This document shows positions 1-11,382 of a stretch of 64,000 bases of DNA, piece by piece. The position numbers and the translations under genes were made by a program. This DNA is from Rhyacophila brunnea (Eukaryota; Arthropoda; Insecta; Trichoptera; Rhyacophilidae). Below the pieces are notes generated by a model, which did no database searches, had not been told where the DNA came from, and was given only the letters and a program-made list of their open reading frames with translations. The stretch covers positions 62,001-126,000 of the forward strand of contig JAGYXB010001403.1 of the NCBI GenBank assembly GCA_022495005.1. The letters are read 5' to 3'. The stretch's first letter is position 1; every line of letters starts with the position of its first letter.

Positions 1-57
1 AAGTAAGTGCCGCCCCCAAGCGACGCTCAATCTGCCTACCCCCACGGGACGTCACTG
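1..57 (-). mobile_element. Terminal fragment of a CAGTGACGTCCC-type hAT MITE
   Basis: The first 57 bases are the reverse complement of the left end of the element at 48072-48574. Both share the CAGTGACGTCCC terminus and the stretch that follows it, including the run GCTTGGGGGCGGCA. The copy continues off the left edge of the window, so its other end and its TSD cannot be seen. Confidence 0.75.
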
Positions 58-139
58 GCTGTATATTTCTGTCGGTTGTATGTATCATTAAAGTCTAAAA
101 TGTATTTCAATCTTGATTTTATTCTGTAAAAAAAAAAAA

Positions 140-352
140 TTTTCTGACTGTGTCCGATTCTAATAGGTTCATATGGGCCTCCACAGAGTAGAGGTTTGTC
201 GAAATGGATGTCAGCCACTTGCTCAACCTATTAGGTCGAAACCCTGACTCACACACAAATTGAAAAACGATATGACGTGTACTTGCCAGACCCAGGATTC
301 GAACCTGAGACCCACGGCGTGATAGTCCAACGCTTAAGCCACGAGGCCACCG
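140..352 (-). mobile_element. tRNA-derived SINE, family 1
   Basis: Read on the minus strand, a tRNA-like head near 352-290 contains an A-box-like segment and a clear B box, AGGTTCGAATCC. It is followed by a tail shared with 24117-24333 (minus) and 62188-62392 (plus). The shared tail includes the segment meaning 'rule-of-three spaced' neither by codon nor frame; it is simply a common sequence around TAGGTTGAGCAAGTGGCTGA. A tRNA head joined to an unrelated repeated body is the hallmark of a SINE. The head is too diverged to be a functional tRNA gene. Confidence 0.7.
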
Positions 353-1232
353 TGGGTGTCAAAATACCTACCTTAATATCTAAGCTTTGATTATTTTAAC
401 TTTCCTATTTATTAGTATTCATATAAAGCTAGTTTTTCAAATTTCTTTTTTTTGTCGTCGTTCATTTTAATAACGTTGGTTTGATAAATACAAATATATT
501 TTTTTCGAAAACCCCACTTGGGTACTTATTGTAATGTTACGATTATGTAACAGCGATGTGGTAACTGACGTAAAGGGTTGGTCGAATGATCAACTGGAAG
601 CAATCAACTGCTGTCACTTGTATAATTAATTGTACCTAAATGATATAATATTATTTCGGATCTGTATTATAATTGTTATCAATTTGAATGGCTTACATAT
701 TTAGTAAAGTCACGAGAATATTGTATTATTTAACTAAACTATTTTGTTCTTTAATGAATATATTGTTTTTACTATTATAAGATTTTAAAATGTAACATTT
801 AATATGGAATATAACTTTCTTTGGAACAAACACATCAGAAACATTTAACATATTGTTAGCAAAAAAAATTTGAAAAAAATACTAGAACGGAGCAGGACAG
901 GAATTAGCATCAATTGGATTCCGGTCAACGTGCTTCATTTATTATAAAATTAAATAACAGATACTTATGGAATTAAACTATCACAATCTTAGTATCAAAT
1001 TGGGACATAAGCCATTTACAAAATTTTACAGGAGACTCACAAACATGTGTGAAAAGTGTCCGTTTTTCATATAACATACCAACTTAAAACTCAAAAATCT
1101 CTATGAAAACTACCGTTTTTGATACATTGGTGGATTTTTTGAAAAGAGCATCACTAATACTACTATAATAAATTAAAACATGAATTTGGTGGGAGGTGAT
1201 ACACCACTTTGATACCAAGGTACTCAATTTCG
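353..1232. other. AT-rich stretch with no recognised gene
   Basis: No open frame here resembles a known protein, and I see no paired terminal repeats. It is ordinary AT-rich intergenic or intronic DNA. Confidence 0.5.
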
Positions 1233-1605
1233 TTAAGCCTATAACCTCAGTTGAGGCATGGACTAAAAAGATCGTGGCTAGGCGATGCGCGGATTGTGCA
1301 AATGATGCATGCCAAACGAAATATAATTTGTCATATAAATCCAACATGCGTCCATTTAATGTTCTGTTTATTGTTCTATTAGTAACAACAATAATATATT
1401 TATTGACATGTTTTCTTTTTCAAGTGAATGGGTAACGTTTTCTAGTCATCTTTACACGATTTAAGAATTAATACCCCCGTCGCCATCACAAAACAAATTG
1501 CCGTGTTCACAGCTCGACGTTCGCTCTCCGATTGCCAGCGAGTCCAAAATTTCGTCGCACCTATAGTTGAAAATTATTTGCCGTGTCACTGAAGTACCGT
1601 CTTAA
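1233..1605 (+). repeat. 373-bp dispersed repeat, copy 1
   Basis: This segment is highly similar along its whole length to 6161-6534 and, for its right half, to 49738-49915. It starts at TTAAG and ends at GTCTTAA, and the two long copies are almost the same length (373 and 374 bp). A 79-codon open frame across it is not conserved in the other copies and is not a gene. The superfamily is unknown; it could be a non-autonomous DNA element or a SINE-like repeat. Confidence 0.6.
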
Positions 1606-2120
1606 TGGCGACATAGTGTGATTTTTAATCAAGTTATTAACTGTAGGTTACCTTGATTCCTGAACGCCTTTCGGATTTCGCCAAATTTTTGTTTTAACGT
1701 TCTCGTACTTCAAGCACATTCAATGAATAAGTCACAAAAGTTACCCAATGAAAATATCAATATTCTTATTCGGTATTGCAATCCCTACTTGGACGTCCTT
1801 CACACCTTGTTTATAAAGAAATACAAAGAAATTTCCCAAGTTGTAACTATTCGACATCTCTTAATCAGACTACCTATTCTGTATAATTCTGTATAATTGA
1901 TACTTACTTAGTGATATAATTATTATTACTTACCTAGTAGATAACTTATTTAACAATACTAAGTAGCATTGAGGGGTAGGAACTAATTGCCCATATTAAA
2001 CACCAATCAATTACTGATTTCTAAGTATTGTTAATAGTACCCATACAGATAACGATATATATTTAGGATTTTTTACACTATTGAATATTAAAAGGAGATT
2101 TACGAATGTAGTGTTATTTT
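1606..2120. other. No gene; tiny MITE end at 1763-1787
   Basis: The only recognisable item is a short match to the right end of the TAGGGATTGCAATACC MITE family (CGGTATTGCAATCCCTA, around 1770-1786). The rest is AT-rich and unassigned. Confidence 0.4.
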
Positions 2121-2250
2121 CAGGGCTTCGAACTGGAACTGAACCGAAAACCGGAAAACCGTTATTTTTTCTGAACGAAAACCGGAACCGAACCGATATA
2201 TATATTTTTTACGAATCCTGAAACGAAAAAAATAACGGTTCGAAACCCTG
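2121..2250. mobile_element. Short palindromic MITE with CAGGG...CCCTG ends
   Basis: The ends CAGGGCTTCGAA and TTCGAAACCCTG are inverted, and internal AACCGGAA-type blocks recur in both orientations. The 130-bp size and CAG...CTG termini suggest a hAT MITE, but the flanking 8-mers do not match, so the TSD is absent or decayed. Confidence 0.5.
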
Positions 2251-2883
2251 CTTGAAACAGCCTTTGAAATATAGAAATCTTTGCATAGTGAGTTACGCAT
2301 ATTATGTACAACTCTCGCTTGCCCGGAGAGTGAGGCATCCATTAAGCTAGGTACCGAACTAAGTCTTACTTACAATCGATTATAAATAAATTAGTTACAA
2401 CACTTTAATTGGCTATTGGTATATAATCCCTTACTTATACAAGTATATAAACGAACCTTTATTCATTGATGACTAAGTAAGCAAACCTTCATATATATCC
2501 GCTCTACCAACCTTCCATGAAAAACAAAAATACCTAAGTTCATTTTAAATGTGTGTCTACATTTTCATTCCCGCTTATAAAATGGTAATAAATATATTTC
2601 AATGAATACCAATTCACTATTATATCGTGTTTTGAATATATTAATATATCTTGTGATTTGAACTTAATATTCGCAATATTCGCAAATGGAATACTATATT
2701 TCACTTTCACATATAGTTTAGTTCTGTTGTATATAACTTGCAATAAGTTATGTAATGTATTAAACTCTTACCCCACTACTTTATCTCGATCTTAAAATCG
2801 GACACTGGATTGTCATTTATTTAAACTACGCAAAAATACGCCATAACACCGTTTCGTTATTTTTCTAGATTCGAGATAACAAC
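2251..2883. other. AT-rich stretch with no recognised gene
   Basis: I see no protein similarity and no paired termini. A short minus-strand open frame at 2540-2743 has no recognisable features. Confidence 0.4.
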
Positions 2884-3557
2884 TAGGGATTGCAATACCC
2901 GTATTTCAAAACCCGTATTCAATTATTTATCGATACCTAAATAACGGTTTCAAAAATCTAAAATACCGATATTTTCAGTATTAAGAAAGCATACACGTAT
3001 ATATTTTTCAAAAAAGAATTTAATATTATTTTTTCTTTACCAACTACTTTATTGTACTTATATTAAATTTAGTGTGTAAGTTGTATGCTGCCAAAACACA
3101 CACATATGGACTGAAACCAACAATTAAAGTTACATAATGTTAAAATAAAATCCCTCAAATATACTTATAGAATTGTCGCGATGAATTAACATATTTCGAA
3201 AAAGAGAACATTCGTGGTAAATATTTCCAATTATTCTATAACTATTGATCCAACGTTGATAGTACATCCAAGAAACGTTAAATTTCAGAAAGATTTTTTT
3301 GTACCCGGACATATTAATTTGTAAAAATGAGCGGATCTAATTTATTATGATTTATACGTATTTACAGAGGTTAATATAATAAATGTAGGTAGGATATACT
3401 TTCGGTTGCAATAAAATAGTGTTTCAGATAGATTTTAATAGTTATTTTATTGATAGGTACTTATTTTTTTCTATAATATGTTTTGACGAATACCGGTATT
3501 CAATAAGAAATACCGAAATACCGGTATTGATATATTCATTCGGTATTGCGATTCCTA
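2884..3557. mobile_element. hAT-like MITE, TAGGGATTGCAATACC family, copy 1
   Basis: The element runs from TAGGGATTGCAATACC to its inverted counterpart ending CGATTCCTA. Sub-terminal ATACCGGTATT-type blocks are repeated in both orientations. The same family is at 20805-21611 and 35437-36011, where 8-bp TSDs identify it as hAT-like. This copy shows no matching flanks, so it may be older or rearranged. Confidence 0.7.
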
Positions 3558-4446
3558 ATTTACGGATGTATTTTGTGCAATCTAAAATAACTGGTACGAT
3601 TCAACATTCATGTGAATTCGCATCTGCGATTTTTTTCGTAATAATGACAGCTCGCGGGCGTATCTAATTAACGCGGCCGGCAGAGCTTCTGTTAATAAAC
3701 GTTAATTATGACGTTTGTTCATGATTTCGGAGCTAAGAGTCGGCTCGTAAGTAGTATCCGTAATAAGAATAACATCATATGATTAGTATTGTTTATTTTG
3801 TATTGTGTTATCGTGCGATTGCATTTTAAGTTTTGTGTGGACCATACAATGTATCCGTTGCTCGCTTAGAAAGCTCTCTAGGAAATGTAATGCCAGTTTC
3901 AGCTAAGTGTTGCCAGTGTAAGTGAAATAATACCTCCTCATTCGTTTGTTTTATTTTGTGTTTCTCTTTGGCAAACACTTTTACGTTCTCGTTTCATACT
4001 AGAACAGCTGTTCCTGTAACTTATCGCCTTTGCCACTTCTGCACGACATTAGCCGTGAATTGGCGATTTCAATCTGCTTTTAACATTTTTACTATTTAGT
4101 TTCGACTTATTGCTGTGCATTTATCTTCAATGATAATAATAAACAGCACATCCTGCGAAACGAATGCCTGCTACACATTTGGATTGTCATACTTGCCAGA
4201 CTTATTGAACTATTTATTAAATAATATTATAAAATTATAATATTGAGTGCTAATAAATACACCACTCCACGCTACTGAGTGAGGAGTAAATTCAAATCCA
4301 ATTTTAGGTTGAATACTGAATAAAATAAGTACTAGGCGAACAATTTCAGGTAATCAATAGGCACTTACTCAAATAGAACATAAAAACACAATTTTTAAGA
4401 ATGCAGTAATATTTAATGAAAATACATAATATGGAATTACCTAAGT
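3558..4446. other. Unique-looking stretch, no gene identified
   Basis: Around 3640-4130 the base composition is more balanced than the surroundings and I find no second copy in the window. It may be single-copy intronic or intergenic DNA. No open frame is convincing. Confidence 0.35.
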
Positions 4447-5010
4447 AACATAATATCTAATCAAATCAAATCAAATTTATTTATTTTACATATAATGAAC
4501 ATAACAATTTATAAATTCAAAGCGTTCACGACATGACATAAAATAAGTGTTAATAATTTTTAAAAATAAAAATACAGAGAATAATAAAATAAGAAAATAA
4601 ATAAAATAAGTAACAAAATAAAAGTAAACACACAGAGTGAACTTTGATAGACCCTATCTTAAAAACTTATAAAACAACGTCCACCTAAATTCATCCTCAC
4701 GTAAGTGGAATATATCAATATCCGTAGCGATTTCATTAAACATGGTTACTGTCCTCCCAATTGGCATTACTAATGGCAGGTTAGTTCTACACCGTGGGAG
4801 AACAAACAACGGATGCCCTCGATTCCTAAGGTAATTATCAGAGACACACAAGCCAACACCACCAAGAATGGCAGAGTTCACATTTACGCCGCGTATAAGT
4901 CTGAAAAAATATGTATCTAATATAATAATTATATTGAAAACGTAATTCACATCTATCCACCAAAAAAATTTCCCAACTATTCCCAACATTATTGGATGTG
5001 GCAATATGCT
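4447..5010 (-). pseudogene. 3' fragment of Jockey/CR1-like LINE reverse transcriptase
   Basis: The minus strand encodes a 116-residue open frame (4654-5004) whose last 80 or so residues match the carboxyl end of the LINE at 27.6-29.8 kb: a block with NSAILG, the motif RCRTNL, VMPIGR and a closing FYKFLR before the stop. The first third (beginning MPHPIMLG) does not match and is probably flank or diverged sequence. Downstream on the minus strand comes the untranslated tail, ending in repeats of TTTGA type at 4447-4475. The endonuclease and the catalytic reverse transcriptase palm are missing, as expected of a copy truncated at its 5' end during insertion. It shows where the intact family's protein ends, one frame beyond the frameshift in the longer copy. 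Confidence 0.8.
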
Positions 5011-5992
5011 AGTACTATACTGTAAGCATCTGTCAAACTATTATGAGAGTATCCTATCATTTATTTTCTTTCAAGAGTCACGGCCCTATTAAAATAAAAT
5101 TATTCCTTCATTTGCGTATCAGTTTATTTAAAAAAAAATAGGTATGTTTTATCTCACTTTGGCCCTTTTATTACGTGTTCTTCGTGTCTCGTTCTATCAC
5201 TTACACATGTCTTCTCTCATACGTTGTATACAAATAAATAAATAAATAAAATAAATACTCATACAAATAATCCATTTTATCGGCTATTTTCAAAATGCGT
5301 TTTCCGCTGTATCCGCTTTAACCGAACAGTACCAATTATTTTTATCTGTAAATACGTCCATAAACTTGGTAAAATGTTTGCCAAATTACTAGTCATTCTA
5401 TCTTAAAACAATTGAATAATATAAATTATGAATGACTATGATAATATGTCACTTTAGTGCTTAATTTGAATACTTTACTGTTCCAGCGTATATCTGCCGG
5501 CAGTTTTGATTTATATGAAACAGTCAATGTTTGAGTTAGTGCTCTTTTATGGCAGCACGCGCCATTCAGCGTGACATATGCCTCTTTGACCTTTTCTGTA
5601 TAATTGCTGGGAAACCTGGCTGCATGAAAATGTCATATGTCATATCATGACGTGCCACGGGCTGAGTGCTTTTTGCTTATGCCTAACACCGGGATATTAA
5701 TCTCTTTTGAAGGAAAATCACGATTTTTATTCTGGAAATGAAATCCGCGAAACGTATATCACAAACGCGTTATCTTTAAATCCATTGGATACTAACAGTG
5801 CATATGAAAAATTGTTTTCATAGATTTATATCATAAATCCTTGTAATTAATTAGTACGATAAAAACGACGTTTCGTAAAGCAGTATAATTTATTATTATG
5901 TAAGCAGTGTACCTCATATTATTTGGTACCGTTTTAATTACATTTTCCCATATTATTTGTTTGGTATTCACTCGGCGTTCACTTTTATATAA
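5011..5992. other. No gene recognised; unique block at 5480-5770
   Basis: The part near 5480-5770 is less AT-rich and has no second copy in the window. A TTTACTGTTCCAG acceptor-like site at 5485 is followed by about 15 open codons but no convincing donor, so I do not call an exon. Confidence 0.3.
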
Positions 5993-6120
5993 GGCGGCCC
6001 TCTTAGTTCAGTACGTAAGGCGCTGACCTTTCATCGGGGTGCTCCGTATTCGATTCCGGTGAGGTCACAATATATTTATGTGATTTTCTCAAAGTCTTGC
6101 TGTTTGTGGTTATTTGTGTA
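5993..6120 (+). mobile_element. tRNA-derived SINE, family 2, copy 1
   Basis: A tRNA-like head at about 5993-6068 has an A-box region (TTAGTTCAGTACGTAAGG) and a B box (TTCGATTCC). Its body includes TTTTCTCAAAG followed by TGTTTG. The same head and body occur reversed at 20530-20716, 22912-22985 and 35290-35436. Confidence 0.75.
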
Positions 6121-6160
6121 ATATTACTGACTATCCTACTGTTTTACTACACTATTTTCA

Positions 6161-6534
6161 TTAAGGCTATACTTCAGCTAGGGCACGGTCTAAAACGATC
6201 GTGACTACGCGTCGCGCAGATTATGCAAATGTCGCGTGCAGAACAAAACATAATTTGTCATAAAAAGTCAACATGCGTCCATTTAATATTATGTTTATTG
6301 TTCTATTACTAATAATAATAATATATTCATTGACATGTTTTCTTTTTCAAGTAAATGGGTAACGTTTTTTAGTCATCTTTTTCAACGATTTAAGAATTAA
6401 TTCCCCCGTCGCCATCACGAAACAAATTGACGTGTTCACTGCTCGACTTTCGCTCTCCGATTGCCAGCCAGTCCGGAATTTCGTCGCACCTATAGTTGAA
6501 AATTATTTGCCGTATCACTGAAGTACCGTCTTAA
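6161..6534 (+). repeat. 374-bp dispersed repeat, copy 2
   Basis: This is a full-length relative of 1233-1605, collinear from TTAAG to CTTAA with substitutions but almost no length change. The open frame seen in copy 1 is broken here, so the repeat does not look protein-coding. Confidence 0.6.
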
Positions 6535-7979
6535 GCCCTATGGGTTGTTCTAGTGTTAAAAAGAATATTTAATTTTATCTCATTCAAGGAGAGATATCCG
6601 AAACAGAGACTTGTTTGAGCTTTAGAATTCCATCATTGCTTAGAGTAGTGACAGATATAACCAGCACAGAAAAAAAAGAAGACGTCACACTTTACTACTA
6701 TCATAGGCCCTCATGGCCTTTGTTAAAAATAATATATATTATTTCGTGATCCAAAGAAGTAGTTATGCTTTAAATGAATTTGTTTGTTTGCCATTAAATC
6801 AATATAAAACTATACGTAATTTGTTATTTTACGTTACATAGAGTAGTCAAAAAGAGTGCCTGATTAATGAAACTACTGTCCAACAATAACTTCTTGGCAA
6901 CTTGTTAAAACTGTGAACTAACAAGCTCATCCCATTTTAACCGCACTTCCATTATAAACTAACAAGCTCCTCCCATTTAGTCGATGACAGCGCCTTTGGC
7001 TTGTGCCTAAATCTTCTTGTTGGACAGTAGGCTGACGTAGGTAACTGAAAAAAAGTTCTACGACAGCCATATGTGCCACTGACGGACCAGCTGCAGTCAC
7101 AGTCGTCGAGTTAGCTCTAGCCAATAAACGTAGTCCACGTTAAAACATGAGTTCTAACTACATATTAAAATGTTGACCTGTCAAATTACAATAATAATGA
7201 CGTTAATATGATTTAACATGTTTTTGTGGAGGCCAAAAACCCAAGTCTTGTCAGCAAACGCCAGTCGAACTGCATGCATTGTAATATAGGAGCTGTCCGC
7301 AATTTATTGAATATCAATTACATCTACAGTCACGCAGTATCCAATTCAAATTCATGATTTAGTTTTTGAATAAAAAACAGTTTTGGGGATTGAATTTTTT
7401 TTTTGACCTTACGGAAATGACAAAATGATGATAATAAAATAAATTATTACGATTATGATTATTAGAGCTTGTGATGGTTGATGCAGAGGTATGCCGGAGG
7501 CTTTCTTTACTGCCACTCTCCTAGTTAGGGGTATTTTTCGTACTGCCACATATTTTAAAGATATAGGTATATACTCGTATTATTAATTTTCAATTGGGCG
7601 TGTGGGACGGAAGCTGTTGAATTCTAGAATATTCAATCACATCTCGACAGAGATACCGTTCAAAAATCTCCCTTGCAATATATATTAGGTAAATTAATGT
7701 GTACCTACCAGTGTGTGTTCTTAATCTATTTTTTAATTAATTCGGTGCCAAAATGAAGACTACAAAAGTTCTTTCGAAAAATCGATCAAAATATAATGCA
7801 TACGTCAATCAAAATAACTGATCTCAATTTATTGAGTATTCATTTAAACCATAATCAGCACATTATTCGATTGTGGCATACATACGTCAATAAATAGGTG
7901 ATCGCATGTATTGGATAAGCATCTCTTCGTCGCGCCTCGGACCACAAAAATCTCTCTTATGTTATTTAATCTTGTATAT
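6535..7979. other. No gene; possible small MITE at 6873-7030
   Basis: The segment 6873-7030 has inverted ends CTACTGTCCAACAA and TTGTTGGACAGTAG, and an internal direct repeat (ACTAACAAGCTC, twice, about 50 bp apart). It may be a small foldback element, but no TSD is clear. The remainder is unassigned. Confidence 0.4.
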
Positions 7980-8717
7980 CATGGCCCCCACATCCTGAAG
8001 CTGGCCCCCAGGCTAGGATCTTTGGCGGAGCCCTCTTCCTATCGCTAAGGATAAAGGCAGTGTGACGATCTACAGTAGCGTTTTCCAAATGGTGTGTGCG
8101 GTAAAATTAATGTGTATATTTAGTGTTTTTTTTTGTATATATATGTCAATGACATTATTAATGGACTACGCACTCAGTGCAGTAGCTAGCAAGTAAATTC
8201 GGGTATAGCGACATTCGCACATGCATAGGTAGAAGTCACGCAATTTTATTTCCATTATGCGATATCACGCATCGGGAAGTTATAGCAATATCACCTTTAT
8301 TGTAATGGTGTTAAATCAGTGTTTCGAGTATCAATGTTAATTTGAGCGAACGCGTTCGAACCTAACCATTCGGCAGACCGACAAAAAGCATCGGAAATTA
8401 TAGCAATATCACCTTTATTGTAAATGGCGTTAGAACAGATTATGCTATTCGGCAGACCCGACAAAAAAGTGACTTGTCATTTTTTTTCCAGATGCTTCGT
8501 TCATATTAATGTCATTGATATATGTACATCCATTTGAATTATGAAGTATCGAGTATTGATACACAATAAAAAAAATATTTAGACGGGTGACTTTTTTTTA
8601 CTATTAAAGCAAATTGTTGATGTGTGTTTATCTCAGTTATCTGGTCGACTCGCCTCGCCGGGCCCCTCCTGAGCCCGGGCCCCCAGGCTAGAGCCCTGTC
8701 CCCTTGTGGGGGCCATG
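7980..8717 (+). mobile_element. CATGG-family DNA element, copy 1, carrying a nested element
   Basis: It begins CATGGCCCCCACA and ends in the inverted TGTGGGGGCCATG-type terminus, and both ends are GC-rich against an AT-rich core. TGTATAT flanks both sides, a TSD of seven matching bases. The same family is at 27410-29939, 32882-33264 and 34397-34965 (reversed), with an end fragment at 61318-61386. Comparison with 32882-33264 shows that the extra 394 bp at 8134-8527 is a later insertion. No transposase is encoded. The 8-bp TSDs of other copies allow hAT or P; CA-starting TIRs occur in both. Confidence 0.85.
8134..8527. mobile_element. Element nested inside the CATGG element
   Basis: The ends TATATGTCAATGACATTA and its inverted partner (TTAATGTCATTGATATATG) enclose about 394 bp that is absent from the otherwise collinear copy at 32882-33264. 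Inside, a block beginning GCATCGG and including TTATAGCAATATCACC occurs twice, about 117 bp apart (8271 and 8388), each time followed by ATTCGGCAGAC. I cannot assign a superfamily. Confidence 0.7.
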
Positions 8718-9200
8718 ATGTATATTGTTTATAAAGCAATACCTACATCTTTTTTCAATAAAAATTTTCATCAATCCAAGGATCCTGGTTGGTACAATAT
8801 TGGAATCACAGCAAATTTTGTCGGGTATTGCAATCTTTTGTATGTAGTAAACTAAATCCTGATGAAGCTGAGTCTCGTGCGTAAAGAACATCCGAGACTG
8901 GTTCAGTTGAAATACACAACAATCGGTCGATTCCGTTGAAAACGTTGCATACGTGTTACCGAGTTCCACATTTCCATTTCACTCTGGCCGTGTATAGGTA
9001 CTAACACCACCCCCCGAGTGGAACTCGTCCGATAAAGTTAAGCGCCAAACATTACCGTTACACCGCTTTCCCCTTTGCGCGCAGTTCCGTGTGGCGAATT
9101 GTAGTGTAGCGGATTCGACCCGAAAATGTTGTCTAATTTAATTTCGGTTTCTTGAGCCGGCCGTGGGGGCAATTTCCCTTATCAGGAGGGGAACAGCAGG
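8718..9200. other. No gene; GC-richer block at 8985-9190
   Basis: From about 8985 the sequence is markedly more GC-rich and shows no second copy in the window. It could be a promoter-proximal or conserved noncoding region ahead of the open frame at 9201. Confidence 0.3.
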
Positions 9201-9308
9201 ATGGCGGGACTGCCGACGAGGGACGTGGATGGAATGATCAACTCGCGGAGGCAACTTTTCGAATTGTTTCGGTCGCCGCAGATTGATTTTATAATAAACT
9301 TCTGGTGA
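9201..9308 (+). CDS. Short GC-rich open frame, possible exon (hypothetical)
   Basis: A 35-codon frame opens with an ATG in good context (purine at -3, G at +4) and runs to TGA. It reads MAGLPTRDVDGMINSRR and continues with an FELFRSP segment. Its composition is much richer in G and C than the surroundings and looks single-copy. There is no family I recognise. It could be a first coding exon with a donor before the stop (for example the GTGACC at 9305), a small protein, or chance. I favour a weak exon candidate only. Confidence 0.2.
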   Translation: MAGLPTRDVDGMINSRRQLFELFRSPQIDFIINFW

Positions 9309-11382
9309 CCCTACTTATCCCGGCTTACCCAATGTTTTTCTTTCCCTCGTATGTTTGTTATTGTTATTATTACTTGGAGGCCACTCGACTGTATACACAC
9401 GACTATTTCGCAGTTTTTAGAAAATTGATAAATTATAGAGACGTGGTCCGGAATATATTGACTTACACATACCTATGTACAGTTAATTCCGTTAGGTTTA
9501 ATCAAATTTATAGTTTAATAAAGATATAACAATATGCATTAATTTTAACGCAGTATCAATGATTATTTATTATTCTGTGTTCTATCTATGACCCAATACC
9601 ATCTCTAGTATACAAGCCGCTTACAAAATTTGGCGCCAAAATAAGTGGTCCTATTTAGTAATTATTGTAAAAATCAAAATATTATTTTGATTGAGCATAA
9701 AAAAATTAACAGAATTTTTTGTATTATTATTAAATTATACGACATTAAATATCAGCTGAGGCTATAAAAAAAAATATTTTAAAATAAATGATGCTCCATC
9801 AAACAGGTTCGAGTAGCAAATGGTAAAACAAAAATCGATTGTGGCCGACCTCCGATAGTGGTACGAGAAGAAAGAAATTCTTTTAAAGTGAAAAATGCAT
9901 CATCCAACATTTTCCGGAGTATTTTAACTATAGGTACTATCATTTCCCTCCATTTTCGAAAGTGAGAAACAAGCTGTCACTTTTATTTTTAGTATGGTTT
10001 TTCGTCTGGATTCGGGATGTGGAGGTGAACAAATAACACACCGGAATTGTTTTGGAAACGGCAAGGTATATTTAAGTTAATATTATATAATAGTTACATT
10101 TTTAATAATTTATTTTACGGAGGACGAAATGTACGCGTTTGCGATTTGGCTGTTGCAGCGTTCTGCCCGCCATCTTGTGGTTCACTTTCAACCAGAAGCA
10201 TTGTCAAAAAGGCGACGTTGCAATATTTTCAACGGTCATAATCTACGGCGTTGCCGGCTCGGCTCTATTATTATTATTTATTTTCGTAATCAGCGCTTTG
10301 CTATTTGTTGGATTTGATACCGACTCGGGCCTCTCCAAATACATAGAGACATCCCCAAATGGGGACCATATGGGGGTGTAACAGTACCTATATACAAACA
10401 AAAACAATTCAAATCTGGATAATTTATGAATATAGGTAAGTAGCTAGATACATTTTGGTTTGCAAGGCCACGAAAAAAGGTCCACTAAGTTTTAGCGTCA
10501 AACTTTGTAGTGTCTCGATCCGACCTCGATTTAGGATAGCACCTAGCTGAAATACATATGCTGTCCCGATTTCACATTTTCCTCGCGCAATAACTAGCTA
10601 ATATGAAGTTACTGCAATACGCGGTATCTAATATCAACATTGGTTAGTATAAATTTTAATGTTATACATATGTTACCAAATATTACATACGTCAGAAGAC
10701 AGGGATATTACCTACGACCGAATTAGCTCATCGCCTTTTTACAGCGAATGTAGGTCCACCTGGGCTTATTTGCCAGAGATGGCTTTACATGAGTGCGATT
10801 AGGGGCGGCTTTACCGGTTCTATCGGTTAAGACGCGCTAGGTCGCTAGAACGCATACATTATACTTATTATAGTATTATGTAATGCTGTATCTGAGTGAC
10901 ATTAGTCCGGATGCTGAGACCTGTTTCGTATACATAATGTGTGAGAGACGCAGCTTATTTTATGGTTCGTCTACCTGAGATGATAGTATACAAGAAATGT
11001 CATGGTGCCAGCTACGGAAGTGGTCTTGGATCCCACTCCTTACCTCTCAACTTGGTATTTTAATGGCACCGCGAGCTTACCTTAATATTGTATGCATTAT
11101 ATTATTATGATATACCTACGCACCTTAAATTTTTATGTGTGTTAAGTATGCACTTTATGATCACTTCCGTGGCTGTAATCGTGACTTTTCTGTGGATGGG
11201 TCACAAAATAAACTGCGTCTATCATATTATGCAGACGAATCTAAGGCCGGCGCGTTGCTCGTTATGTACCAAGTTACATAGGCGAGTACTTGGAGCCACA
11301 ATCATTTCCCGGCCTGGCACCATGACTTTTTGGGTTTGCTATCATCTCAACTAGAGTATTTCATATCGTCACTATTGCCAAT
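9309..11382. other. No gene recognised
   Basis: Several overlapping short frames at 10047-10381 sit in a GC-richer patch. One has a hydrophobic run (VIIYGVAGSALLLLFIFV), but no start, splice or family evidence supports it. The rest is AT-rich and unassigned. Confidence 0.3.

Noticed and set aside
1196..1435. 79-codon frame with a hydrophobic run resembling a membrane segment
   Set aside because: It lies inside a dispersed repeat and is not open in the matching copy at 6161-6534.
8861..8895. CTGATGA followed by a short stem, hammerhead-like
   Set aside because: The required GAAA after the stem is replaced and the stem is weak; no repeated copies in the window support it.
10047..10381. Three overlapping plus-strand frames, one with a membrane-like run
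   Set aside because: Multiple registers open at once in a GC-richer patch, with no splice, start or family evidence.
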